Origin: Notamacropus eugenii
Taxonomy: Eukaryota > Chordata > Mammalia > Diprotodontia > Macropodidae
Reading direction: 5' to 3'
DNA: 64,000 nt
NCBI RefSeq assembly: GCF_028372415.1
Contig: NC_092872.1
Coordinates: 388,700,853 to 388,764,852, forward strand
Part shown: in pieces, positions 42,203-51,813 of the stretch
Layout: every line of letters starts with the position of its first letter
Numbering within the stretch: position 1 is the first letter of the stretch
Translations under genes and position numbers: made by a program
Notes under the pieces: generated by a model
Database searches by the model: none
What the model saw: the letters and a program-made list of their open reading frames with translations, nothing else
Told to the model about the DNA's origin: nothing

Positions 42203-42815
42203 CCACAAACATTTTTCAAATTTATTTATTTGTTTTCCACATTCACTTTTATAAGATTTTGAGTTCTAAATTTTTCTCCCCTCTCTCTTTCTCAAGATGT
42301 CATGCAATCTGATATAGGCTATACATGTGTGATCATATTAAACATATTTCCACATTAGTCATGTTGTGAAAGAAGAATCAGAAGAAAAGGAAAAACCACA
42401 AGAAAGAAAAAACAAAAAACCAACAAAAAAAGAGAAAATAGTATGCTTCAATCTGCATTCAGACTCCATAGTTCTTTCTCTGTATGTAGATAGCAGCTTC
42501 CATCTTGAGTCTTTTGGAATTGTCTTAGATCATTGCATTGAAAAATTTATCAATGCTGGTCATCACACAATGTTGCTCTTACTGGGTGTGATGTTCTCCT
42601 GGTGCTACTTACTTTACTCAGCATCAGTTCATGCAAGTCTTTCTGAAGTCTACCTGTTCATCACTTCTTAGAGCATAATATTATTCCATTACATTCATAT
42701 ACCACAACTTGTTCAGTCATTCCCCATTTGATGGACATCCCCTGAATTGCCAATTCTTTGCCAGCACAAAAAGAGCTGCTATAAATATTTTTGTATGTGA
42801 TCCACAAGTATTTTT
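42203..42815 (-). mobile_element. L1 3' end, 5'-truncated, minus strand
   Basis: 585 bases of L1 3' UTR (42217-42801). The reversed tail CATTCACTTTTATAAGATTT comes first, then AGCATCAGTTCATGCAAGTC and CATATACCACAACTTGTTCA. It is flanked by CCACAAACATTTTT (42203-42216) and CCACAAGTATTTTT (42802-42815), a 14-bp TSD with two transitions. The 101-codon plus frame across it is antisense and spurious. Confidence 0.9.
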
Positions 42816-43049
42816 GATAACCATGTATTAAAGATGAAGGGGTCATGATCTTTGACGGAGGAAGATCCCATAGCAAAAAAAGCATGAGTCCTTGGAGTAT
42901 TGACATTATTATCTGTTATTATTATCATATTTACTGGTAGTAGTAATAGTAGTAATAGCAGCAGCAGCAATTCTTAAAATTAGCAGTTACTATATAGAGA
43001 TAGATATTGAATATATATAAATTTTAAATTTGTGTTACCTACCATTTTT
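42816..43049. other. Unassigned, with a short trinucleotide tract
   Basis: TAGTAG/CAGCAG repeats at about 42935-42968; otherwise nothing recognised. Confidence 0.5.
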
Positions 43050-43215
43050 TAGTAGTAATTATCAACAAGTATTTAATAATTGCCTATTATGTTCCAGTAC
43101 AATATGAGGAGCTAGGGATACAGAGATAGAAAATGGACAATCCCTGTTCTTAAATGTTCTAGAGATGTACATCCATACAGAATAAATATATGCAGAACAA
43201 AAACAAGAAAAATAC
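43050..43215 (-). mobile_element. L2 3' terminus, minus strand
   Basis: AACAAGTATTTAATAATTGC, CTATTATGTTCCAGTACAAT, AGCTAGGGATACAGAGATAG, AATCCCTGTTCTTAAATG. Confidence 0.8.
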
Positions 43216-43317
43216 AAGTATTTAGTGAGGGATGGCAGTAGTAGGATCAGAGTAGTAATAATATTTCATTTGAATTGTAAGACTCAGATAAGGTCATATA
43301 TATAAAGTAATAATAAT

Positions 43318-43558
43318 ACTATAGCACTTACATAGTACTTAAAGGTTTGCAAAGTGCTTTATACATATCACATTTTATCTTCATAATAGCCCTGGGAGGT
43401 AAGTGCTATTATCCCCTTTTACAGCGAAGGAAATTGAGGCACAGGCTTAGAGGTTAAGTGATTTGCCCAGGATCACACAACTGGGATCTGTCAGAGGCTG
43501 AATTCGAAATCAGATCTTCTTGACTTTAGATGCAGCATGCTATTCATTGTACTTAAAG
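43318..43558 (-). repeat. THER1-type SINE, full length, minus strand
   Basis: Tail TAGTACTTAAAGGTTTGCAA, AATAGCCCTGGGAGGTAAGT, CCCCTTTTACAGCGAAGGAA, GATTTGCCCAGGATCACACA and CAGATCTTCTTGACTTTAGA are in reversed order over about 240 bases. Confidence 0.92.
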
Positions 43559-43624
43559 GTCAGTTATTATCACTATATTACACAATGTAATATGTCACAT
43601 ACGTAAGATAATATCACATATTAC

Positions 43625-43735
43625 ATGTTATATAGTACTTTGTGGCTTACAAAAAGGTTTATGTGCCTTCTTCCATTTGATTCTCAGAACAACTCAAATG
43701 AGATCATTATATTAGCACTGATTGTCTTAGTAGGG
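43625..43735 (-). repeat. THER1-type SINE tail, minus strand
   Basis: ATAGTACTTTGTGGCTTACA, CCATTTGATTCTCAGAACAA and ATGAGATCATTATATTAGCA form the reversed tail part only. Confidence 0.65.
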
Positions 43736-43954
43736 TAGCTAGTAATCTCCTAGCAGGGAGTCCTAGGTCTGAAATGAATGGGAAATTGGCCAGGTGAATT
43801 TTTGGGGGGAGAGAAATAGTAGAAAGTGTGTGAAATCACACGTGGAACAATACCTGGGAAAGGTAAAGCACCTTACAGCCATGGGTGGCCAAGGAGCACG
43901 GTAGTCTCTTGTGTTCTACTTTTCAGCTGGCCATTCCTAGAAACTTTGAAGTTC

Positions 43955-44215
43955 ATAAATTTTTAGAACCAGAAGGAGAGTTAGAGATCATTTAGTGTAG
44001 GGCTTCTTAGCCTGAGGCCTGTGAATTTACAACATTATTCTGAGAAAGAGTCCAAAGGTTTTACAGGACTGTCAAAGGGATTCATGACACACAAAAAGTT
44101 TAAAATTCTTGGTTATATCCCATCTCCTTTCAGTCTCCTCTTCCTCCATTTTACAGACGCATAAAGTGAGACACACTGATGTCAAGTGACTTGCTCCAGA
44201 CGACTCTCTTCCCTT
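43955..44215 (-). repeat. MIR-type SINE, minus strand, interrupted
   Basis: 'tttagaaccagaaggagagttaga' tail-like start, then unassigned sequence, then CATTTTACAGACGCATAAAG, GATGTCAAGTGACTTGCTCC. Either one interrupted copy or two fragments. Confidence 0.55.
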
Positions 44216-44663
44216 TCCCTCAGATTTGCCCTGACCTCGGGCATTCCTAGTGACAAAATCATGGTGCTTTGAAGGATACTTTGGCAAGATTCAGAGTAGT
44301 CTTCTCTGGGCACAGCAAGGCTCTTCCCAGTTCCCCTACTTTGCATTTCATGTTGCTCTTTGTGTGGCTTTCAGTTATGTGATGAGGCAGCAGTGAAACC
44401 CCAAAGACAGTTTAGTGCTTCCCCTCCAGCTCGCCCAGCATTTTGACCTCAAAAAAGGGAGTGGAAAAAAAAGAAATAGAGCCTCCAGCTACCTACTTCT
44501 TTGGAAACAGAAGTAAGTCATGTGAGGGCTTCTCACCAGATTCCTAAGAGGCTCACTGAGCTTGGGTACAAAAAAGAAACAGAAACAAAAATGTAGTGAT
44601 GAGTAGAAACAGAAAATAATGGACTAGATATTTGGAGACCAAGGTTCTAGTCTGAATTCTGCT
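44216..44663. other. No recognised feature
   Basis: Unassigned; somewhat GC-richer around 44390-44460. Confidence 0.4.
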
Positions 44664-44735
44664 ACTAATTGATCACTACAATTTATTGAGCATCTTATAT
44701 GCCACACAATGAACCATGGCTTGGAATACAAAGGA
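44664..44735 (-). mobile_element. L2 3' terminus fragment, minus strand
   Basis: GATCACTACAATTTATTGAG followed by CATCTTATATGCCACACAAT. Confidence 0.6.
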
Positions 44736-44784
44736 AAAATAAAAGTCCTTGTTCTCAAAGCATTTCCACTGTTTCTGGGAAATC

Positions 44785-44888
44785 AGTAGGTATGTGACCT
44801 TGGATAAGTCATCACCTTTGAAAAGAGGGAATTGGACAGGATGAACTCTAAGGCCTCTTCCAGCTATAATATTTTAGTCTTTGATTAA
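44785..44888 (+). repeat. MIR-type SINE 3' half
   Basis: TATGTGACCTTGGATAAGTC, 'gaattggacaggatgaactc' and AAGGCCTCTTCCAGCTATAA. Confidence 0.8.
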
Positions 44889-44919
44889 GTGATTAACCAA
44901 CTGGGAACAGTCATTCTGA

Positions 44920-45062
44920 TATTTAGGTCACCAGTTCCTAGAGTATCTGTTATATCTCCTAGGCAGAATTTAAGCTTCATGAGGGCCAGGACTTGTTCTT
45001 CCTGCCTTGTACAGTGCCTTGCACATAGTAGCAATTTACTAAATGCTTATTGGATTAGATTC
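44920..45062 (+). mobile_element. L2 3' terminus
   Basis: CTTCATGAGGGCCAGGACTT, TGTACAGTGCCTTGCACATA and TACTAAATGCTTATTGGATT. Confidence 0.85.
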
Positions 45063-45464
45063 AGGTATTCTAGTGCCTTAAGTGAATATATGTCAAGGTG
45101 GTGATTGAACCTGAAAGAGGATCACAATAATGACAAACTATCTCACCATTCACCACTTTGTGCCACTGAAAGTTCATAAGTGGCCATCATTGACATGCAT
45201 GCTACCAGCTGCCAATGTCTGCTCTTACAGAGTAGCTTTAAAAAAAGGACCTCTGTTTGTATATACACATATGCATACACATATATAGATAACATGTCTT
45301 TTGTGTGTATATATATACACACACACATATAAGATGTATATATGCACATAAGACTCCCTGATTCCTATCATAAACTCCATGGAATTTCTATGGCAATGTT
45401 AGAATTGAACATGAAGCAGATAATGATTCGTATTCAGATGACAAATTACAATCTGAAAATTACT
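45063..45464. other. Unassigned, with CA/TA-rich tract
   Basis: A CA/TA-rich low-complexity tract occupies about 45259-45350; the rest is unassigned. Confidence 0.5.
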
Positions 45465-45638
45465 TTCTTCTCAATGGTTTTATGAGGTAAATAGTACAGG
45501 AGGTAACATTATCTTCATTTGATAGGTGAAAAAACAGACTCAGAGAGAGGTTAGTAAATGGCTTGACTCAGACTGTGAAATTAGTAAGTATAAGAGACTT
45601 GAACCCACGTCTTCTGACTTCACTATGCCATGTGGATA
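45465..45638 (-). repeat. MIR-type SINE, minus strand
   Basis: AACATTATCTTCATTTGATA, AACAGACTCAGAGAGAGGTT, TTGAACCCACGTCTTCTGAC. Confidence 0.8.
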
Positions 45639-45822
45639 TGTCCAGTCAGCACCAACTCCTGAAGACAGCTTTGCAGAAATAGGTGTTTGACAGCTTCCAG
45701 CTAATCACAGACTAATTGTGGAGAAGAGGACTGCAGAAATCGTTGGTCATGTCCAATTCCATGGTACTCTTTAGGATAGTATATTTAGAGGTCAAATGGA
45801 TCTTAGAAATCATCTAATCCAG

Positions 45823-45865
45823 GGGTGGGGGACCTGCGACCTTGAGGCCGCATGTGTTTAGCACT
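45823..45865. mobile_element. hAT terminus fragment
   Basis: CAGGGGTGGGGGACCTGCGA, CCTTGAGGCCGCATGTG is a hAT-like terminus of about 40 bases, cut off by the L1 3' end at 45866. Orientation cannot be set from one end. Confidence 0.5.
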
Positions 45866-46372
45866 TACATGCACTGTTGGTAGAACTGTGAACTTGTCCA
45901 ACCATCCTGGAAAACAATTTGGAACTATGCTTAAAAAGCTATTAAATGAAGTATGCACATTGATCCAGTGATACCATTACTAGATAAAAGAAAGAGGAAA
46001 AGGACAATGTGTACAAAAATTTTATAGCAGCTTTTCTTTCCTTGCAGCAAAGAATTAGAAACTGAGAGGATGACCATCAATTGGGGTTGAGCAGTGTATG
46101 AATGTGATGAAAAACTAGTGTGATGGAAGAAATGACAAAAAGGATAGCTTCAGAAATACCTGGGTAGACATATATGAACGACTGTGAAGTGAACAGAACA
46201 ATTCATACGATAAGAATATTATAAAGATCACTTTGAAAGACATAGGAACTCTGATCAACAAAATGACTACCCACCATTCCAAAGGATGCGTGATGAAACA
46301 TGCTATTATCTTCTAGATAAAGAGTTTATATTTTCAGAGTGCAGATTGAAGTATATTTTCTTTTCTTTTTTA
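45866..46372 (+). mobile_element. L1 3' end, 5'-truncated
   Basis: CATGCACTGTTGGTAGAACT, GAACTTGTCCAACCATCCTG, CAGTGATACCATTACTAGAT, GACCATCAATTGGGGTTGAG, GTGATGAAACATGCTATTAT and AGTGCAGATTGAAGTATATT. It runs straight into the A-rich end of HAL1 copy 2, which is in the opposite orientation. Confidence 0.85.
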
Positions 46373-46390
46373 ATTAATTAATTTATTTTT

Positions 46391-46780
46391 AGATTTCGAC
46401 ATCCATTTCCACAAAATTTTGAGTTCCAATTTTTCTCCCCATCTCTCCCCTCCCTCTACCCCATAATACCTTGCATTTTGCTTACCCCTTCCCTCTATGC
46501 ACCCTCCCTTCTATCACACCCCACCTTTCCCTTATCCCCATCTTCTTTCTTTTCTTGTAGGGCAAGATAAATTTCTATACCCCATTACCTGTATTTCTTA
46601 TTTCCCAATTATATGCAATTATAATTCTCAACATTCATTTCTAATACTTTGAATCCCAACTTCCCTTTCTCCCTCCTCTCCTATCCATTCCCACTGAGAA
46701 GGCAAGAAATTCAATACAGGCTATATATGTGTCATTTTGCAAAAGACTTCCATAATAGTCATGATGTATAAGACTAACTA
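46391..46780 (-). other. Duplicated L1-like 3' modules in HAL1 3' UTR
   Basis: The terminal 70 bases (46391-46460) contain CATTTCCACAAAATTTTGAG and TCTCCCCATCTCTCCCC. A second, longer version lies at about 46600-46775 (AACATTCATTTCTAATACTT, then CTCCCTCCTCTCC, then CAGGCTATATATGTGTC and CATAATAGTCATGATGT). Both match the genuine L1 3' end at 42217-42370. The duplication is shared with copy 1 (about 23820-23890 and 24045-24205), so it predates both insertions. Confidence 0.7.
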
Positions 46781-47210
46781 TGTTGCCCTCCATCCTACCC
46801 TTTCCCCCCCTTTTCTACTATTCTCTCATTTGACCTTTTTCCTTCCCAAAAATGCTTACTTCTAGTCACTCTATCATTCCCCTCACCTCACTTGTCGCCT
46901 ACTTCCCTACTTTCCTGTAGTGTAAGATAGATTTTTATACCAAATTGAGTGAGTGTATTATTCCCTCCTTAAGCCATATGTGAAGAGAATAAGCTTCACT
47001 TTTCCCCTCTCATCTCCTCCCTTTTTTCCTCCATTGAACAAGATTTTTCTTATCTCTTTTATGAGTGATAGCTTGCCCCATTCCATTTCTCCCTTTCTCC
47101 TCCCAATATTTTCCTCTCTCACCCCTTAATTTAATTTTATTTTTTTTTATGGGTATCATCTCATCTCTTCTGATTCAACTCAACCTATACTTTCTGTCTA
47201 TATGAGTGTG

Positions 47211-47212
<2 letters not shown>

Positions 47213-47245
<33 letters not shown>
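47213..47245. repeat. (TG)n microsatellite in HAL1 3' UTR, copy 2
   Basis: A 33-base TG tract at the same element position as the tract in copy 1. Confidence 0.95.
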
Positions 47246-47248
<3 letters not shown>

Positions 47249-47573
47249 ATACCTCTACCTACCCAAATACTGAGAAAAGTCCCAAGAGTTATAAATATTA
47301 TCTTTCAATATAGGAAAGTAAATAGTTCAGCTTTAGAAAGTCCTTTATGATTTCTCTTTCCTGTTTACCTTTTCATGTTTCTCTTGATTCTTATGTTTGA
47401 AAATCAAATTTTCCATTCAGTTCTGGTCTTTTCATCATGAATGCTTGAAAGTCTTCTACATCATTGAATGACCATTTATTCCCTTGAAGTATTATACTCA
47501 GTTTTGCTGGGTAGGTGATTCTTGGTTTTAATCACAGTTCCTTTGACTTCTGGAATATCCTGTTCCAAGTCCT

Positions 47574-48472
47574 TCAGTCTCTTAATGTAGAAGCTGCTAG
47601 ATCCTGTGTTATCCTGATTGTATTTCCACAATACTCAAACTGTTTCCTTCTAACTTTTTGCAATATTTTCTCCTTGACCTGGGAACTCTGGAATTTGGCC
47701 ACAATGTTCTTAGGAGTTTCTCTTTTTGGATCTCTTTCAGGCAGTGTTCTGTGGATTCCTTGAATACTTATTTTGCCCTCTTGTTCTAGAATCTCAGGGC
47801 AGTTTTCCTTGATAATTTCATGAAAGATGATGTCTAGGCTCTTTTTTTGATCAAGGCTTTCAGGTAGGCCCATAATTTTTAAATTGTCTCTCCTGGATCT
47901 ATTTTCCAGGTCGGTTGTTTTTCCAATGAGATATTTCACATTATCTTCCATTTTTTCATTCTTTTGGTTTTGTTTTGTGATTTCTTGGTTTCTCATAAAG
48001 TCATTAGCCTCCATCTGTTCCATTCTAATTTTGAAAGAACTATTTTCTTCAGTGAGCTTTTGGACCTCCTTTTCCATTTGGCTAATTCTGCTTTTGAAAG
48101 CATTCTTCTCCTCACTGACTTTTTGAACCTCTTTTGCCAATTGAGTTAGCCTATTTTTCAAGGTGCTATTTTCTTCAGCATTTTTTTGAGTCTCCTTTAG
48201 CAGGGTGTTTACTTGTTTTTCATTCTTTGCTTGCATGTCTCTCATTTCTCTTCCCAGTTTTTCCTCCACCTCTCTAACTTGATTTTCAAAATCCTTTTTG
48301 AGCTCTTCCATGGCCTGAGCCCATTGAGTGGGCTGGGATACAGAAGCCTTGACTTCTGTGTCTTTCCCTGATGGTAAGCATTGTTCTTCCGCATCAGAAA
48401 GGAAGGGAGGACATACCTGTTCACCAAGAAAGTAACTTCTATAGTCTTATTTCTTTTCCCTTTTCTGGGCAT
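47574..48472 (-). pseudogene. HAL1/L1 ORF1p, nearly intact, copy 2
   Basis: L1 ORF1 RNA-binding protein. An open frame of 245 codons (48311-47574) reads through a Glu/Lys coiled coil (about residues 1-110, heptads such as RISQMEKEVQKLTEEN), then NVKYLIGKTTDLENRSRRDN and the RRM block LKIMGLPES, and the C-terminal domain QFEYCGNTIRITQDLAASTL. The natural start MPRKGKRNKT lies at 48472; one base missing near 48437 relative to copy 1 puts the N-terminus out of frame. TGA at 47574-47576 replaces a CAA seen in copy 1, cutting off the last part of the domain. Confidence 0.88.
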
Positions 48473-49147
48473 TTTCCCAGCCAGTGACTTGACTTCTGAA
48501 TATTCTCTTCACACCCACTTTGCCTCCAGATCCGCCCAGCCAGTGCTTGGGGGCTGAGATTCAAATGCTGCTTCCTAGCCTCAGGGCTTCAGCAGGGGCA
48601 GGGCTGCTATTCAGTGTGAGATTGAGTTCAGGTGCTCAGGTGAGGGCAGGGCCACCACACGGGGCTCAGTTCCCTCAGGGGGTTTATGCAGAGACCTTCA
48701 ACAATGGATCCTGGCTCCTGCCTGCTTGGGGAGCCTCGGTCTGCTGCCACCTTCACTGCTGCTTCCCAAGGGGGCCTGAGTTATGGGAGCACCCCGCTCC
48801 CCTCTCAGCAAGCCAAGAAGACCCTCTCACCAGCCTTTGGGGCCCGTGAGTGGAGGGACCTGTGCAGCTGCTGGAGATTCTGTCCCTGAAGCCTGCTGGG
48901 ATCTGCTCCTCTCGGTGCCGCGCGACCAAGGCAGGGCTGGGCTCAGCTCTGGGTCTGTAGCGCAAAGGACCTTTTGTGAGAGGTTTTTAGGGCTCTCTGG
49001 AACAGAAATCTCATCTGCTCCATTGTTCTGTGGCTTCTGCTGCTCCAGAATTTGTTGGGAGTTCTTTTTTACAGATATTTTATGGGCTGTGGGTTCAGAG
49101 CTTGAGTATGTGTGTCTTTCTACTCCACCATCCTGGCTCCGCCCCCC
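48473..49147 (-). promoter_or_regulatory. HAL1 5' UTR, CpG-rich
   Basis: The only clearly GC- and CpG-rich region in the window, with GCCGCGCGACC near 48918. In L1-like elements this region holds the internal promoter. Frames of 109-133 codons on both strands here are by-products of the base composition. Confidence 0.7.
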
Positions 49148-49472
49148 TAACCTCACTTATCAAATACACTGCCTAGTCTTGTAGTTTCTACCTTCACAAC
49201 ATCTCTCTTTTACGTCCTCTGATTTCTATTAACATGGCTACCACTCTGCTTCAGGTTCACCCTCATCACCTCATGCCTCAACTATTGTGATAGCCTTCTC
49301 AAGCCTGCCTTAAGTCTCTCCCTACTCCAGTCTCTCCTCCACTCTGCTGTCAAAGTGTCATGCCACACCTCTACTCAATTAACTCCAGTGGCTCCCTATT
49401 ATACCCAGAATCAAATATAAAGTCCTCATTGACATTTAAAGTTCATCATAAACTGTCCTCTTTCTAGCCTTC
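49148..49472 (+). mobile_element. L2 3' part, split by a solo LTR (left)
   Basis: TTTCTACCTTCACAACATCT, CATCACCTCATGCCTCAACT, TCTCCACTCTGCTGTCAAAG, AACTCCAGTGGCTCCCTATT and AAAGTTCATCATAAACTGTC. It stops at CCTTC (49468-49472). Confidence 0.88.
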
Positions 49473-50231
49473 TGAAAGGGCAAGTGAAGTAGGATCTTTA
49501 ATTGTTTTTGTTTTAGTATAATTAAGAAGTATAATGCCTCATTTGTTCCAGGATCAATGGCCATTCGTATTGTAAGGCAAAGGATCCTGGAAGGGTGGAG
49601 TGTGATGACAATCAAATTAGGATCTTTTGCTGTTTTTTTTTTTAACTAAAAGTGCCTCTGATTGAATACTGTTATTAAAGAAGATATTTCCCACACATTG
49701 ATGTGCCTGCTTGATTAGATGAGTTCTTTTAAAGGAGGGCCCCAAGTACCTGTTGTTTATTCTATTGAGGCACTGGGTCAGAGGGTTATGTCCTCTGGCT
49801 CTAACAAGTGTATAAATGCTCTGAGGGTAAGGTTTTACTTTTGTGCTTAGTTTTTGTAAGAAGGTTTGAGTGCCAGACAAGGACTCTGGGAAGCCACTAA
49901 AGAGCCCCCTAATTTTGAAAACCCCGATGTCAGTGCTTCTCTCTCTGGTAACTATGGTCAGACAGTTGGATCTGTCTGTTGAATTATGGTCAGGCAGAGG
50001 AAGCCGTGTCTGTTGATCTTTGATTTCTCTTTATTTTCTTTGAAGTTCGGGGTGCTGACTTCCCTGAACTAGGTGAATGATATATGTATTTGGTTAAAGG
50101 AATGATACATGTGCTTGATTAAAGTGATTGTTAACTCCTCAAAGGTTGCTCTTCCTTTTATGAATGCAGATCTAAGAACCTGTGATAGCAGGCCCCCCTG
50201 TGTGTGCTGGGGAACTTAATGTTGCACCTTC
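49468..50231 (+). mobile_element. Solo ERV LTR, 754 bases, with 5-bp TSD
   Basis: The LTR runs TG (49473) to CA (50226) and is flanked by CCTTC at 49468-49472 and 50227-50231. Removing it with one CCTTC restores an uninterrupted L2 that matches the family across the join. A 5-bp TSD is typical of ERVL/class III and some others. A TATAAA-like site (TGTATAAATGC, about 49808) suggests plus orientation. Two partial repeats of a TGGTCAG/TCTGTCTGTTGA unit lie at about 49949-50020. Confidence 0.8.
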
Positions 50232-50570
50232 CTGTCTTCTTGCTGTTTACTCCCTTCCCCTCACTCTTTATAGTCCTGCTATATTGGCCTTCTTGTGATT
50301 TTTCACACAGGAAAAGTTCATTTCCTGTCTCTGTGGTTTTGTACTCAGTCCCCACAGCTGGAATGGTGTGTCCTCAGCTTTATCTCTTAGTTTTTCTGGC
50401 TTCCTTCAAGAATCAACTCAAATTTCACCTTCTGCAGGAGTCTTTTTCCACTCCCTTCAACTGCTGGTGCCTTCCCCTATGAGATTACCTTATATCTCTC
50501 TGTATGCAACCCCTGTCCCAAAGTCCATTGGTATAAGACTCTCTCCTCATTGGTGGAGATAATGAATGCC
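50232..50570 (+). mobile_element. L2 3' part (right)
   Basis: CTGTCTTCTTGCTGTTTACT, TTTTTCTGGCTTCCTTCAAG, AAATTTCACCTTCTGCAGGA and GATTACCTTATATCTCTC continue the L2 interrupted by the LTR. The usual L2 terminus is not present. Confidence 0.85.
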
Positions 50571-51071
50571 CTGCCCTGCATGAGGGACAGATTGGAGTTG
50601 GTGAGAATGGAAGAACATCAGCCTTCTTGGAATGTAGAGTCACTTTGGATATTTCTGGCTGGAAGAGGCTATGTCTGGGAAGACATGGGAAAAGTGGGCA
50701 TTTTCCAACATATGCCTATCCTCAACTTGACACTCTAGAGATTTGGGGAAGTTTCCTCTTACGTGACATCTGTAACTATCTCTTGGTTGATCTGATGTGC
50801 TTCACTCCCAATGGGAGATCTTCTTCCCCTTATATTGTCTGGGCTCAGCCTCAGCAAGCTCTAGGTCTTCTTGAGTGTGGAACACAGGAGCAAAGTAAGA
50901 TAACAGTGCTAAGCTTTGGTCTTAGAACCAGAGACAATCAGCAGGATACTACAAGTGACAACCTGGGACCCAATACCTGCACATTTTGAACATCCATGCT
51001 GACTGTGCAGAGTTTGAGACAGAAGAGATTCCAGGGAGTACCACAGGAACCCAAACTGTTCACCCTTTGGG
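50571..51071. other. Unassigned, upstream of the gypsy relic
   Basis: A 120-codon plus frame (50627-50989) has no motif I can name. It may be decayed protease/linker of the Ty3/gypsy element that becomes recognisable at 51072. Confidence 0.35.
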
Positions 51072-51600
51072 CTGGATCCTGAGGAATTTGACTTTGGTGA
51101 CTTCCTAGTACCACAAGAGCTGAACGATAGGTTGAGGCTGGAACTCAGAAAGTGGACAAATGTGTTTGTATTCTGTGAATGGGTTGTGAAATGTGCATGA
51201 AGTGCATCCCACAAAATCCAGCTCACTGATTCCAAACCATTCAGAGAAGGATCTAGGAGGATTCCTCTGTCTATGATAGCAGATCTCAAAAACCACCTGA
51301 AAGACATCCTGGTTGATGGCATCATCACAGAATCTAACAACCTTTATGCATTACCCATAGTGGTAGTACCTAAGAAAAATGGAGAAATTTGGATGGATGT
51401 GTGTTTATTATTATGGAACTTTAAACAAAAAGTCTAAAGTAGATCAGGACACTGTGGCATGAGTTCAGGATGTTCTGGCTTGTCTATTAGGTAACCAATG
51501 GATTTCAATCTTAGACTCATGTAGTATATACTGATTCCTGTGTCTGAGAAAGACAAGAAAAAAGACTACTTTCATCTATCCAGGGTTTTACAAGTTAGTG
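51072..51600 (+). mobile_element. Ty3/gypsy-type LTR retrotransposon RT fossil
   Basis: Plus-strand reading from 51072: EEFDFGDFLVPQELNDRL, RKWTNVFVFCEW, one TGA at 51198, then HKIQLTDSKPFREGSRRIP, ADLKNHLKDILVDGIITESN and PIVVVPKKNGEIW, the N-terminal half of a gypsy RT (usual form ASPIVVVRKKNG). A one-base shift near 51395 continues as YYYGTLNKKSKVDQ and QWISILDSCS. This is motif A (usually LDLRSGY) with its first Asp retained. It ends near 51600. Gypsy elements are ancient and extinct in therian mammals. Confidence 0.8.
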
Positions 51601-51813
51601 TATCAATAGAAGTTTAACCCGCAAATTAGCCCTAGAGAATGGAGGGGGGGGATACCTAGTTAGACTTTTTAATAAACAGGTAGAAGAAATTGATGAACAA
51701 TTTTCTAGGAAAAGCCTGATGGAAAGACTATCCATCAGCTGTACTTTCTGACCCACATATGGGTGTTGAAAAATAATGCATCTGGAGAAGGAAACTCTAT
51801 GTAGTATTACAGA
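51601..51813. other. Unassigned, between gypsy relic and orphan frame
   Basis: Nothing recognised; one plus frame reads a coiled-coil-like VEEIDEQFSRKSLMERL between stops. Could belong to the same unknown element as the next frame. Confidence 0.3.

Larger units (their letters stand above)
46373..49147 (-). mobile_element. HAL1-type (ORF2-less L1) element, copy 2, full length
   Basis: On the minus strand the element starts with GGGGGCGGAGCCAGGATGGT near 49147, an L1-type 5' end. Then come a GC- and CpG-rich 5' UTR of about 675 bases, ORF1 (48472-47574 plus a decayed C-terminus to about 47400), a 1-kb purine-rich 3' UTR and an A-rich terminus. No endonuclease or RT lies between ORF1 and the tail. 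HAL1 elements are known L1 derivatives mobilised in trans. No TSD was found: left flank is an L1 3' end, right flank an L2. Confidence 0.85.

Noticed and set aside
42366..42671. 101-codon plus-strand frame
   Set aside because: Antisense to an L1 3' UTR with TSD.
48520..49184. Several frames of 67-133 codons in GC-rich DNA, at first suggestive of a CpG-island first exon
   Set aside because: The block is the HAL1 5' UTR, continuous with ORF1 and the L1-type 5' terminus; the GC content explains the open frames.
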